Below are positions 1 through 10,426 of a stretch of 32,373 nucleotides of DNA, one piece after another. How positions within the stretch are numbered: position 1 is the first letter of the stretch; each line of letters starts with the position of its first letter. Both the position numbers and the translations under genes were made by a program. Below the pieces are notes generated by a model. That model was not told the origin of the DNA. It was given only the letters and a program-made list of their open reading frames with translations, and did not search any database. This DNA comes from Haplomitrium mnioides (lineage: Eukaryota; Marchantiophyta; Haplomitriopsida; Calobryales). The stretch is from positions 1-32,373 of the forward strand of contig JBNGIS010033091.1 of NCBI GenBank assembly GCA_049999725.1, written 5' to 3'.

Positions 1-90
1 TTTGAATGCTAAATCTTCAAAAAAAAAAATCGACTACCAAGTGAAACAGGAACTCAGTAGCGGTTTTTGGTTCAAAGTAGCGGCTGTTTA
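1..90 (+). mobile_element. Right terminal repeat of an off-window D-family DNA transposon
   Basis: The outermost part (about 50-90) contains GTAGCGG, then GGTTCAAAGTAGCGGCTGTT, and matches the right end of element D (about 29030-29065). The similarity continues inward: both copies have a TTTG(A/G)ATGCTAAA block about 50 bp further in. From 91 onward the sequence is gypsy pol, so this is the right end of a transposon whose body lies upstream of the window. The boundary at 90/91 is set by analogy with D, where a TA duplication can be proposed. Confidence 0.7.
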
Positions 91-1080
91 TATTGCATCT
101 TGCTGAATCAACTAGTGACGGAGTTTTACAAAAGTTACAAGAAGATGACTTCTTTAATCTTGTTTATGCACGTCTAGCGATCAAAGATAGTGAGTATCAT
201 GTATTTTTTATTTAGGATGGTATTCTCAATTAAGACCATCAAATATATGTTCCACAAGATAATGTGATTTAAATGGCCCGTTTACAAGAACCATATTGCA
301 TTCTAATCTTTGGGCATCTTAAGGTAGACAAAACTATAAAGTTGCTTCAACATACTTAAAGGTGGCCAAACCTAGCTCAAGATGTTTGCGGCTTTGTTCA
401 TTCTTTTGAAAGTTGTCAACAAAACAAGGCTTCAAATCAAAAACCAGTTGGTCTTCTTCAACCACTATCTTTTTCTACTTCTCGTTGGAAACATGTAAGT
501 TTGGATCTTGTCACTTCGTTTCCAACCACGCTTTGTAGGTTTACTACCATTGTGGTGTTTGTAGATAAGCTAAATAAACAAATTCATCTAGCAACAATAA
601 TGGATACGATGGATGCTCCACAATTGGCAAAGATTTATTTTGCTATAGTCTTCCGTTATTATGGAATGCCAAACGTATTAATATCTGATAGAGATCCACA
701 ATTCATTGGGTAGTTTTGGCAAGAGTTATTCACACTTTTGGATACCAATCTATTTATGTATATAGCTTATTATAATAGAATATACTTCAAACATTTATCA
801 ATGTTCATCACACAGATTGGGATAGTTTCTTGCCAGTTGTAGAGTTTGCATACAACAACTCCAAACAAGGAAGTATAGATTTTCTCCCTTCTTTTGTAAT
901 TCAAGTCAATATCCTCTTATTCTTGATGGTTTGTTTTCTTCTTCCTCTTCCAATGCTCCAAGTCTTTCTATATTTTTATCTCATTTATCTTTCTTTTTGC
1001 ATGTTGCCCAAAGCCACCTTGTTATTGCTCAAAATCGGCAAAAAAATATGCCTATAAATATCATTGTGATTTTTTTGTTT
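91..1080 (+). pseudogene. Ty3/gypsy integrase region, copy A (decayed)
   Basis: Broken pol fragment. The spacer after RNase H begins right at the transposon boundary. The integrase zinc-binding region is visible at about 310-430 (GHLKVDKT, then ESCQQNKASNQKP). The catalytic core follows with VSLDLVTSF near 500 and LISDRDPQF near 690-708. A short stretch between the second Asp and the usual AYHPQxDGQTE block is deleted or scrambled (about 740-800), so the catalytic Glu cannot be placed. DWDSFLPVVEFAYNNS resumes near 818. Several stops and frameshifts break the frame, so no active enzyme can be made. The sequence is paralogous to 9420-9945 joined to 19089-19640. Confidence 0.85.
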
Positions 1081-1554
1081 TGTTTTAGGTGACCAAGTTA
1101 TACTTCTACTCATGATCTTTCTTTGTCTTTAGATATTCAAGTCCTTGAGTTATCTCTAGCTTGGATTGGTCATTTCTCAAATTCTCAAGTTATTTCACAT
1201 GTTGCTCACAAACTTGCTCTTCTTCTCCATTTGAAGATTCATCATGTGTTCTATGTGTCTAAACTTAAACCTTTTGTTTCTAGTCCATCTTCTTTTCTAA
1301 ATCGTGGTCAAATTCCTCCTCCATCTATTGTTCTTGATAATCATAAAGAAAATGAGATGGTCGTATTTTCACTAAGCAAATCCTCAAGTGTGAGTGACAT
1401 ACTCAAGTTCAATATAAAGTTTTATGGAAGGGATATCCACTTCATGGTACTACTTGGAAGTCATGTTCTAACCTTGAGAATGCTCAAGAAGCTGTTTGAT
1501 TATTTGAAGTTGTCGGTCATAACGAAGACATTATCAATTAGAAGACGGAGGTTA
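1081..1554 (+). pseudogene. Gypsy integrase C-terminal region and chromodomain, copy A
   Basis: After the integrase core come the beta-barrel-like segment (LAWIGHFSNSQVI near 1147-1185) and the linker HHVFYVSKLKPFVSS. A chromodomain follows: in the frame starting near 1427, WKGYPLHGTTWKSCSNLENA is readable, including the aromatic residues expected for a chromodomain, followed by an in-frame stop and ...LFEVVGHNEDIIN. This frame differs from that of the upstream segment, so at least one frameshift lies between them. A C-terminal chromodomain places the element in the chromovirus branch of Ty3/gypsy. The pol reading ends near 1533, just before a purine-rich tract. Confidence 0.8.
1538..1554 (+). 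other. Candidate polypurine tract of copy A
   Basis: A purine-rich stretch (TTAGAAGACGGAGGTTA) directly follows the end of the chromodomain reading frame. It is followed immediately by TGTAATAG, which resembles the start of element C's LTR (TGTAACAA). This is the expected place for a gypsy polypurine tract and 3' LTR start. No second LTR was matched, so the call rests on position only. Confidence 0.4.
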
Positions 1555-2275
1555 TGTAATAGTACAAGTATAATGTTGTAGTATTTATAAGAAAATAGAG
1601 AGGAGTGAAAGAAGTGGTAAGGATCACTTTTAGGATTGAAATGATTTTAAGATTAATTGCTTTTGAAGTTACTTTTATGGTTGCAGTTAGATAAGTAAAA
1701 TAATATCACTTTTAGGGTTGAAATCGGAAGTGACTCATAAGTGATCACTTCTAAGGTTGAATTGGAAGTGACTTGTAAGTGAAGGAAAGAGGATAACACC
1801 TTCTTCTCTTATATAAATAGAAAGGCTTCATATCCCCATTTTTTCTTCTCGATTTCCTCTCAAATCACTTGGGTTCTTTGGTTGCTTGGCTTTTTGCTTG
1901 CACTATTTTTCTTAGCTTGGGCTTTGAGTTGTTTAACTCTACTAGAGTTATCTTGTAGTGGTTTTTCTTGCATTATTGGCATTTGGTTGAAGAACTCTAT
2001 TAGAGTTCACTATGAATTCTTACTCATTTGGAATTGGTCTTTGAGTTCATTTATAGCCCAACTCATGATTCTAAAGTTCCTCTCAAATTTCTTGTGTTCT
2101 TTGGTTGCTTGCCTTCTTGGTTTTTGCTTGTCTTCTTTGTTTTAGCTTGTCTTATTAGCCTTTGCTTGCCTTATTGGCATTTGGTTGAATAGCTCTATTA
2201 AAGTTATCTTTGAGTCCTTACACATTTGGGATTCGTCTTTGAGTTTTTTTTACAGCTTGACAACATTCAAGTTGA
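1555..2275 (+). mobile_element. LTR-like region downstream of gypsy copy A
   Basis: Begins TGTAATAG right after the candidate polypurine tract. A TATA-like TATATAAATAG lies near 1810. An imperfect internal duplication follows: about 1855-2010 and about 2085-2210 share CCTCTCAAAT, TTCTTTGGTTGCTTG, GCATTTGGTTGAA and CTCTATTA(G/A)AGTT. The open reading frame across the region (1882-2145) is low-complexity and hydrophobic and is not taken as a gene. The 3' boundary is not fixed. One possible end is the ACAGCTTGACAACA near 2270; alternatively the LTR runs on to about 3650. Confidence 0.45.
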
Positions 2276-2842
2276 TATTTTCAATGTGAAATGATATAAT
2301 CCAAACAATATAAGAGCTAAAAGTTGGCTATCACATAGGTTTTTGGAGAAAGAAAGATTTATGTGCTTATAAAGCACTCAAGGACACACTTTCCAAATAT
2401 GTGAAGCAATAATATCATTGCAAAAGAGATCTATTTTAGAGTTTGACAAAGGGAAACAAATGTTTTGGCTTTTGTTGTTGAAGACATGTTATTACTTTAT
2501 TTATCCATTTTTCTTCTAATCATACTACAATTTTAATGATGTTGTTTACTACCATTTCCAATCATGAGACTCTACATGCACAATAGATTTGTTTCCTCTC
2601 TCTTGTTGTGATAATACTTGAAAGTTGAGTTATGGTTTGTAACCCATTGCGCACAATAGACACCTTGAGTGTCTCAACCTAGTTTTGTCTTTTGTTTTCT
2701 TACCATTGCAAATGTTCTATTATATATGAGACTCTTTGCATATATAGTAGACTCAATGTGAGAATAGGATTCTTTGTTGTGGTTTGCATCTCCATGCAAT
2801 GGTTTCTAGCTTCAGTAATCAATAACTAAAAAAGAAGAAAAA
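2276..2842. other. Non-coding AT-rich stretch between LTR-like regions
   Basis: No sustained reading frame or recognisable domain. It ends with a purine run (AAAAAAGAAGAAAAA, about 2828-2842) followed by TGTAGAGT. This could be another polypurine tract/LTR start, but nothing else supports it. Confidence 0.4.
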
Positions 2843-3035
2843 TGTAGAGTCAACTATGTTTAGAAAGCTAGTACTAAGTTAGAGTATCAAAAAGTAGTTG
2901 CTATTATAGATAGAATGAAATGTTGTAAGAGGAGAGAAAGTCAATGAATTAAAGTGAACGAGAGAGTGGTTGTTTAGAAATACTACTTTAGAAAAAGATA
3001 AAGATATGTAGCAAGTAGAGTATTAAAGCAAATAG

Positions 3036-3175
3036 AAGGTTATAAGATAAGAACACGTAGCAAAATGAGAACTAAAGAGAAACACAAGGTTCTAAAGATA
3101 AAAACACATACAAAATGGAGAACTAAAGAGAAATATGAGGTTCTAAAGATAAGGACACGTGGCACAAGAAGAATA
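3036..3175 (+). repeat. 50-51 bp tandem repeat, about 2.7 units
   Basis: Units start at 3036, 3086 and 3137. Each has AGGTT(C)TA(A)AGATAA, ACACGT or ACACAT, and AACTAAAGAGAAA. They lie 120-250 bp upstream of the TATA box at about 3290, a typical place for U3 enhancer repeats. Confidence 0.8.
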
Positions 3176-3399
3176 AAAGTAAAGGGTGGTTCAATTAGCG
3201 AGAGAAAGAAAAGGCGGTCCAATTAGAGGAAGATAAAAGAAGGACCAATGAGGTTCCATCACCTATGTAAGCAAAGTGTTTTCTATTTGTATATAAAGAA
3301 TGAAGAGTACATTATTGGGGATCTATTACCTTGTGGGTTTTGGGGGTTCATTGTGCACTACTTTTGTATGTGTTATACTTGTGCTAACTTGTATGTGCA

Positions 3400-3400
<1 letters not shown>

Positions 3401-3467
<67 letters not shown>
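3401..3467 (+). repeat. (TG)n microsatellite
   Basis: About 33 uninterrupted TG dinucleotides. It produces spurious Val-Cys and Thr-His reading frames on both strands, which are not genes. Confidence 0.99.
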
Positions 3468-3469
<2 letters not shown>

Positions 3470-3649
3470 TGTTATAATGGTATTTGAACTTGGTCTTCTC
3501 TAAAGAATGTGGAGTACCCCTCTTTGGAGAAGCACTAAGGACTTTTTGGAGAGTGGAATCTCTACTTTGCATTAACTCCAAGAGAGTTAAACTCTCAATT
3601 TTGTATGAATAAAAGATAGCGGATATCCAATATTTTATGAATAAAGATA

Positions 3650-4157
3650 AAAAGTTTGACTTGATGCTATGGTAGCTAATGGATAAAGGAGCATTTGTAC
3701 CCTATAGATTTCCTTTATTGAATTCTTTTAATATTTGTGTGTTCAATATTGACAAAAATTTCTTTTGCCAATATTTAGTATATAATTTTGGAGATGATTT
3801 TATGGTTTTTGTGATGGAATCAAGTGAGCATGTTATCTTACATGTAGTAAATTATGGTATTATATGGGAGTATTTTATTTACATTTTATGTTAGACAAAA
3901 AATGGATTTGAATCAAACTCCTTTAGAAGAGTTCAACTTCAAGTATCATATTTCTATTCGAGTAACACCTAAGCAAATGCAACCTACTCTACATAATTGA
4001 AATGTGTACTTATCTGTTTTCATATAAGCTATTAGTAGTTAAGTTGTAACAAAAAATCATGGAGGCAAACTCCAACAATCTAAAAGAAAGAGTTTGGATG
4101 ATGCCAAAGTTTGAAGAGATTTAAATAGATCCTATAGCAAGCCAACACTAAACAAAT
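3650..4157 (+). other. Gypsy copy B leader (5' untranslated region)
   Basis: Non-coding here, but closely repeated at 29094-29690 in copy G. Shared blocks include AAGTTTGACTTGATGCTAT, ATAATTTTGG(A/T)GATGATTTTATGG and GAGCATGTTATCTTACAT. This conservation identifies it as the internal leader between LTR and gag. The short open frame at 3679-3894 is not conserved as protein in copy G, so it is left out as a gene. Confidence 0.65.
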
Positions 4158-4688
4158 ATGCTAGTGATAGAGATGGTGAAAATGCAATTGCAACAAGATA
4201 ATGGAGAAGGAATTCGAGAAACGTTGCTTCAAAAGATGAGCAAGTTGTGTAAAGTGGAGCCTTATAGAGAAAGTTATATAGTTGGTGTTGTAGAAGAGTG
4301 GATTTATCAAATGAAGGTTCATATGTTGTATTATCCGCATGCTTTGTGTTTAGAGAAGGAACTACTTCAAAGGTCATTTTTAACACAACACGCATCTATT
4401 TGGCTGCAAAGATGGGATAAAAAAAAATACACAAGGAGAACAACTTTTTTGGAGCAGTTTAAAAGAAGGTTTATTGCAAAATTTCAAAGCGATAGACTCT
4501 ATATTGACCACAAGAACTAATCTTTGGAAGTTAGAGAAACAAAGAAGGGTTGCAAGGTACATTGAGAAGTTTGGACGCTTATAGGTCCAAATTGAAGACA
4601 TGAGTTTAGCGGAGACCCTTGACAAATTTTTGGAAAGGTTAAAGAGCAAAAATTGAGAGGAAGTTATAGTGTGCAACCCAAAGGATGT
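4158..4688 (+). pseudogene. Gypsy gag, N-terminal part, copy B
   Basis: Retrotransposon Gag-type capsid fragment. An open frame (4158-4520, 120 aa) contains EEWIYQMKVHML and ASIWLQRWDKKK, then FLEQFKRRFIAKF. It aligns in order with the gag of element C (DTASTWLQNWERLQ, LKQRLLQQFQ). The frame then shifts; RYIEKFGRL, IEDMSLAETLDKF and CNPKDV follow up to about 4685 with stops. This is the usual order of a plant gypsy capsid. Gag then stops abruptly at an insertion and resumes near 7131 (INEAILFAQRIER). The structural protein of this copy cannot be made. Confidence 0.8.
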
Positions 4689-7130
4689 TAGCTGCTACAA
4701 CGAGAGGATGGCACAGGAGGACTCCTCTCTTCGTTCACTATTATACTGAAAGAGAGGCAATGGGAAGGAGAGTTAGAAGGCTAAACCACATGTCGTCTCT
4801 CTTAGCCACACCCTAACTAACAATTCTAAATCCTACTTAGCAGAATCCTTTTTTGCAACTAAAGCAATCTTCAATTCTGGAGCATGTCTAAAGAAATCTT
4901 GGCGATTTTGGTCTAAAAAACCAGATCTAAAGAAATATTGGCTAAGAGAGAGAATGTAAAATACATAGCTTGGGAAGGGAAGGAGATCAAGGGCAATTAC
5001 CAAGAGGCTGAGTCATATATCCAGGTATATGAAAAGTGAACAATAAATCTGATATGGATACATAATTCAGAACAAATAATCTATATACTACAAGGCTTGC
5101 AATACAATAGTATGACAGACAACTACTAAGAGAATAAGACATGAAAACATACTTGGAACAACAAAAACCAAACACACAAGTAGATATACTTCAAAATACA
5201 CAAAACAAAGTATTGAAGAGTTGAAGGGAGAATCAATTCGCTTCAGTGTTGGTCTCCAAATAAAAACAGAGTTGCAACAATAGATTTTCCTTCCCATCTA
5301 GTTGAAGACTTCTTCCCTTGATTACAAAATACTCTTCATCAACAAACAACATATAGTAAGGATTAGCCAAATCTGTGGATAGATAGAACATAGTGGCAAT
5401 TGAGATATGGTGTCGGACATTCAAAGTAGATCAACAAATACTTGCAAGTGCACAACTATATCCTTTATACAATGGCCAATGCATACTAATCTTTGAGAAC
5501 TGTAGCCAAATCAGTGTACATGACTATCTTCATTCAATTGCCGCAATCTAAAGCATACATTGGTGACAAAATTTTGTGTTGAACCTATGATCTAGAATCG
5601 AAGAGCACGTTTGCTTAAATGCTTTGTCTTGAAGTAGTGGCAATGGTCTTGCCAACATGATCAGGCGGGATAGAACAAAAACTTCTTGAGAAACAAAGAA
5701 GGGGAGTGGAGGAGGTGAACTAATTGTTGCTTGATCAAGTTTCAAGACATTCATCTGATAGATTGGATTGAGATCTAAAGATTTGTCGAATGGGAAATAT
5801 TTTATATGGGATGTCCAAGAGAAGCTCTTACAAAGAAAGGTACAGTGGATCGAGTTAGGTGAACTCATCATGAAACCGTTAAAGGTACGATTGATAGAAA
5901 GCAATGTTCCAACTTCCTTGTTGAAGACGATATCAGCCAGCTATATCAGTTGGATCTAACGAAGGTCCAACAGATGACAAGGTAGACTAATGGTCAAAGG
6001 ACAAGACCAATAAGGGATAGTTTCAGATGGACGACATTATGGGTCCAAACAACATAATCAAGTGATAAGAGATTGTGTAAGCGCTAGAGATGTATGAGAT
6101 GGAACATCAACACCGCAAATGTCATGGAAGAACCAACGTCTAATGAGGATGCAGAATTGAACGCTTGGTGAGGATACAAAATTGAAAAGTGAGGGGAGCT
6201 AAACTAAAGTCTATGTAAGGTTTGATGAGTGTTGAGATTACAAATAGCTCTTCAAAGAAATGTCAAAGACATCTATTTCGAATCTTTGATCTAATTCTAG
6301 TAGTAGGGTATTTGCATGCAAACTTGTATACATGACTAGATCATGGCTCGATTCAATCACACACAATGAAGGTAATTTTTCTTGCAGATCAGCAATGTAG
6401 CAACATGTAGGAATACAACTCCAATAACAACAATCGCACAATTCGTCAAGCATATGCTTGTCTACACCTTCGAATCAATCAACCGCATACTCTCGGATCA
6501 ATCAATTGCGTCTACAATACTTAACAAATGATTTACTCCAGAAAGTAATCAAATGAGCAAGAGAGAGCAAGGCAGCATTAATGTGCAGAAGGAATGTGAG
6601 AACAATACATGAGAACAAAATTAAAGGTAGCCAAGTATAGAAAACAAGTAAAAGATTGATCGTAGAGCAGCAATTGAGGAGAGGATGAGACATATTATTT
6701 GTAGCGCTCAATGTATTCTACATTATGCCATATCAAAAATCACACTTCTATATCAAGAACTAACTACATTTCAGAATCGTACTCCTACAATCAAGACTAA
6801 CTACATTTCATAAATCAAGTGTCTGCAAACAAGGTTAACTACTTGTTGTTGAATATAGAGTAGTTGCGGCTGACATGGTCACTTCCAACATTCAACCAAC
6901 TCCGCATGTCTCCATTTTGAAGTAAAACTACCATGACAACAACTAAGATCATTCTTGCATTGAAAAAGGTCTAAGGTCTTTTATAGGTTTTTTCCTAAAA
7001 TACTCCTTCTACCTTCTTTTTTCTAGCTCTAATATATTTTTCAAGATCAAGAAACACATTATATGTCTCTTTTTTCTTCCTCCAAGCTCTTCACAGAGCT
7101 TATTTAATCTCCAACAACTCTCTAGCCTTG
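4689..7130. mobile_element. Unclassified 2.4-kb insertion splitting gag of copy B
   Basis: Gag breaks off after ...GGATGT (4683-4688) and resumes after ...GGACGT (7130-7135), a near-identical short duplication that fits a target-site duplication with one substitution. Copies C and G are continuous at this point. No retroviral or transposase motif was recognised inside; the scattered open frames are short and unconvincing. A small direct repeat (AACTAACTACATTTCA and GACTAACTACATTTCA, near 6759 and 6797) lies toward the right end. It could be a non-autonomous LTR or other element; no LTR pair or inverted termini were found. Confidence 0.55.
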
Positions 7131-7960
7131 GACGTAGCATTAATGAAGCCATCTTGTTTGCTCAAAGAATTGAAAGAACATTAGAGATTGTGCAAACATG
7201 AGGGAATTATAGCCCCACGCTTATAGAGTTGGAAAAATTAGAAGAAGAGATTTAAATCGCCCAAATCACCAACAAGGAGGACCATACAATGCTATAGAAA
7301 AGAGGATGGAGGAACAATGAGAAATGAATATGCTTCAAATATGGTCAAATAGAACACATTGTAGAAAATTGTAGAGTTGTACAATGCAATCAAGGGCGAG
7401 TGTTTTGACGACCTCTACATAATGTCAACAATTGAGAAGATGAAGAATGTATAGGAAATGAGAGGCACTAGCAAAAAAACCTCGTGGTTTTGTTGGGATA
7501 AAGAAGAAAGGAAAGAAATGCATTCAACAAAATCAAATATACTATATAGAAAAACAAAACAATGAAAAGACTAATTGTGGTTGATAGATGGATGGAAGAA
7601 TCTATAATAAGAGTTTTGGTGGACTCTAGAGCAAATAAAATTTTCTATCACGAACTATAACATTGAAGCTGAGGTTGCTAGTTGAAAAAAAAGAGCACAA
7701 AGTGGTTGAAATGGAAAATGGCCAAAGTAAGCCTATTGAATATGTGTCTCAAAGTATAGCTCTACATATAGGTAACTATAAAGAGAAGTTAAAGTGGAAG
7801 ATCACAACATTGGTCAGATATGATGCAATTCTTGGAATGAAGTGTTACAAAGGTATAATCCGCAAGTATATTGGCAAAAGAAGACACTCAAGACATCTCA
7901 ATGGAAGATTTGAGGAGATCGACCATGATCTCATTCAAGCCATCTACCTTTATATGTGAT
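7131..7960 (+). pseudogene. Gypsy gag C-terminus and protease, copy B
   Basis: Gag resumes with FAQRIERT. A zinc knuckle follows near 7328-7370 (CFKYGQIEHIVENC); the second Cys of the CCHC pattern is Tyr. The protease region starts near 7575, and its active-site segment reads LVDSRANKIF near 7616-7645, where LVDSGA is usual, so the catalytic triad is altered. The 7663-7959 frame continues (KEHKVVEMENGQ, then DAILGMKCYKGI), as expected for the region between protease and RT. Copy G matches up to 7715, where another transposon terminus interrupts that copy. Confidence 0.75.
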
Positions 7961-9060
7961 TGGAACAAATTTGATCAAATTGCAAGACATTGTGTTTTTA
8001 AAGCTTATACATGAACTTATAATTGATAAAGAGAACTCAAAGCATAAAATTCCACATGAATTTTAAGGTATTTTGAAGGAATTTCACAACGTCTTTCCCA
8101 ATGATTTGCCCCATACCTTGCCACCTAAGCGAGACATTGATCATATGATTGAGGTTATTCCAAAAAGTACTCTACCATGCAAAGTACCATATCAATTGCC
8201 TCCTTATGAACTCAACGGATGCAAATCTTGGATTACAAAATTAATGGAGAAGAGATTCATTTAGCCAAGCATATCTCCTTATAGTCCATCAATATTATTT
8301 GTGAGAAAGAAAGATGGGAGTATGAAGATGTGTATTAACTACCGAGCACTCAGTCAACAAACGGTGAAAAATAAATATCCATTACCCAGAATGGATGATT
8401 TATTTGATGAACTTCAAGGAGAAATTTACTTTTTCAAAGTTGGATTTAAGAAGCAAATATAATTAAATTTGAGATGCGGAGGGTGATGTGCAAAAAACAA
8501 CATTTCAAAGTCGATAGAGGCATTTTGAATACTTTGCTATGCCTTTTGGATACACTAATGTTTCTAAAACATTTATAAATATTATGAATGATTTTTTTGA
8601 TCTTATTTAGATAAGTTTGTTATTGTACTTTTGGATGATATTCTTATTTACAACAAGAATCTTCAAGAGAATTAACAACATCTTTGTATGGTATTGAAAG
8701 TACTTTGAAGTTACAAGCTATATATGAAGATGGCAAAATGTGAAACTGGAAAAAAGGAGGTCGACTACTTGAGTCATTGTATGAGTGCATTAGGAATTCA
8801 AGTTATAGATGAGAAAGTGAAGGCAAATCAAAAGTGGGAAGCTCATAGTGATCAAACACAACCGATTTTGGGCTAATCAGTATTTATTGTCAATTTGTAA
8901 GGTTTTGCACAAACAGCAGAACCATTGACCAACTTGCTCAAGAAAAATCACACGTAGACATAAGGAGCTGTAGAAGAGTTGGCATTTCAAACATTGAAGA
9001 AATCACTTCTTGATGCCTATATTTTTAAATGCTATGATTCTAAATGACCAATCAAACTTT
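7961..9060 (+). pseudogene. Gypsy reverse transcriptase, copy B (decayed)
   Basis: RT landmarks appear in order but in several frames. EFHNVFPNDLPHTLPPKRDIDHMI (8077-8150) is the N-terminal segment. Then come FVRKKDGSMKMCINYRALS near 8300-8355 and YPLPRMDDLFDEL near 8377-8415. The catalytic box is FVIVLLDDILIYN near 8618-8655, with LLDD in place of FLDD. The connection segment EELAFQTLKKSLLDAYI lies near 8975. Multiple stops and short indels remove activity. Confidence 0.85.
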
Positions 9061-9945
9061 TGTTAGATGCATTGAGAAAAGCTATATGTGAAGTTTTGCA
9101 ACAAGAATGGGAGAATGGTAGGCATCTTATTGCTTTTTTTTAGAAAGTTGAGCAATGCAGAGCAGAACTACCACACCAATGAAGCGAGAAGAATTGGCAA
9201 TTGTGTTATCAACCAAATATTAGAAGCATTATCTAAGAGATGAGTAGTTTGTTGTCAAAAGTGACTATAAACCTCTAATCTATTTAGAAACACAAAAAGA
9301 GCTTTTTAAAAAGCAGATTTGATGAGCGGAGTGGCATCAAAGATTCTATATGAAGATGGTTTATGTGGAAAGAAAACATCAAATTGCAAATGCCTTGACA
9401 TACATGCCTCAACTCAACATCTTGTCAAAACTCACAATTCATCCTACCTTGTGGACGGAAATATTGGCTGCAGCAAAGGAAGATGAAGAGATCATTGCCG
9501 CACAACAAAAGAAGTTGGTGAGGTGAGAGGATTGATTTTCTTCCAAGATAAAGTATGGGCTTCTAATAATGTTAAGCTTTGCTGTGAGGTTTTGTATGAG
9601 ACATATGATTCTGCAACAAATTGACATGTTGGAATTGAGAAAACTTGGGACAATCTTCAACGAGTTTATTATTGGTCTAAGATGCATCAAGATGTAGAGG
9701 CATATGTTTGGAGTTGCTTGGTTTGTCAGCAAAACAAAGCTACCAATCTTACAAAGAGAGGCTTATCACAACCGCTACCCATAGAAACATGTAAGTATGA
9801 ATATTGTGTGTGAGCTACCATGTAATTCTATAGGCTATAATGCTATTGTTGTTTTGTAGACAAGCTTAGCAAAATGACTTATAGTTGTCCAACTACCAAA
9901 TCAGTAACAATACATAAGTTACCATGAATTTATTTGGAAGTAGTG
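9061..9945 (+). pseudogene. Gypsy RNase H and N-terminal integrase, copy B
   Basis: RNase H remnants include LLDALRKAICEVLQQEWENG (about 9061-9120) and the block around SDYKPLIYLETQKEL (about 9257-9305). The linker and the start of integrase follow, with the ENLGQSSTS/YYWSKMHQDVEAYV segment (9640-9710) and CLVCQQNKATN (9717-9750). The frame reaches FVDKLSKM near 9860 and stops at 9945 where element C inserted. The integrase continues at 19089 on the other side of C. Confidence 0.75.
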
Positions 9946-9950
9946 TACTC
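9946..9950 (+). other. Target-site duplication TACTC, left copy
   Basis: TACTC precedes the TGTAAAAAG end of element C. The same pentamer follows the GTTACA end at 19084-19088. A 5-bp duplication is normal for plant LTR elements and proves a single insertion event. Confidence 0.92.
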
Positions 9951-10103
9951 TGTAAAAAGCTCTATGCTAACTAGTAGCAAATCAATATACTCTTGTGCAA
10001 AGAAGGCAAGCTCAATAAGAAAGGAAAAGAAAAGAAGAAGAGAAAGAAATTGCTTACAAGACTTTCCAAACTCTCGAATGAGGGAGAAGGGCCAAGCCCT
10101 CTC

Positions 10104-10111
10104 TATTTATA
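10104..10111 (-). promoter_or_regulatory. TATA box in element C 3' LTR
   Basis: The minus strand reads GAAGTATAAATAGAGAGGGC, a strong plant TATA context. The same site in the other LTR is at 18778-18785. Confidence 0.75.
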
Positions 10112-10200
10112 CTTCATTTACAAGACTTCACTAAGAAGTCACTTCAGTCCTAAGGAACCTTCCTTGGTCCCATTCTAGAATTCTCTATGCTTCCGGCGCT

Positions 10201-10340
10201 TTCTAGAAGCTTCTCTTCTAGAACCTTCTTTCTTAATCTAAAAGAATCTCTAGTCTTTTCAAGCCTTCTAGAAGCTTCTCGAAGTTTCTTCTTCTCTTTT
10301 CTTCTAGAAGCTTCTCTAAGCTTCTTCTTCTAGAAACTTC
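10201..10340 (-). promoter_or_regulatory. Heat-shock-element array in element C 3' LTR
   Basis: Alternating TTC/GAA modules spaced 5 bp apart, the binding pattern of heat-shock transcription factors. The best block is 10266-10288: TTC, GAA, TTC, GAA, TTC, each separated by exactly 2 bp (five perfect modules). Three-module blocks occur at 10201-10213, 10216-10228, 10302-10314 and 10328-10340. On the sense (minus) strand the array lies about 90-230 bp upstream of the TATA box, where an enhancer would work. Function is inferred from motif match only. Confidence 0.75.
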
Positions 10341-10409
10341 TTCTTCGCTAACTAACTTTAGCAATAACTAAATCTAGAGGTTCCACTAAGTTTAGTGGAC
10401 CTTGTTACA

Positions 10410-10426
10410 AACCTCCCCCCTTCAAG
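10410..10426 (-). other. Polypurine tract of element C
   Basis: The minus strand reads CTTGAAGGGGGGAGGTT directly before the LTR start TGTAACAAGG. This is the plus-strand priming site of reverse transcription and confirms the minus orientation. Confidence 0.85.

Larger units (their letters stand above)
2843..3650 (+). mobile_element. Probable LTR U3/R/U5 region upstream of gypsy copy B
   Basis: The region has the layout of a plant LTR promoter: enhancer-like 50-bp tandem repeats (3036-3175), a TATA box (TATATAAA near 3290), a long TG tract (3401-3467), and AATAAA-type signals near 3607 and 3641. The last 35 bp (about 3621-3660) match the sequence directly right of element D (29066-29100), so this block is repeated in gypsy copy G. 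No clear tRNA primer-binding site was found, so the 3' boundary is uncertain. Confidence 0.45.
9951..10409 (-). repeat. 3' LTR of element C
   Basis: The 459-bp copy runs TGTAAAAAGC...CTTGTTACA on the plus strand and pairs with 18624-19083 along its whole length. On the sense (minus) strand it starts TGTAACAAGG and ends TTTTTACA. It contains a TATA box (10104-10111) and heat-shock-element arrays (10201-10340). Confidence 0.93.

Noticed and set aside
1882-2145. 87-aa hydrophobic open frame as a membrane protein
   Set aside because: TTG/CTT-rich LTR-like DNA with an internal duplication; the Leu-rich reading follows from base composition.
3248-3581. Open frames of 65-73 aa across the TG tract on both strands
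   Set aside because: They are the (TG)n microsatellite read as Val-Cys or Thr-His; no other protein character.
4987-6711. Minus-strand frames in the 2.4-kb insertion as retroelement genes
   Set aside because: I tried to match them to copia or gypsy motifs and found none; they are short and interrupted.
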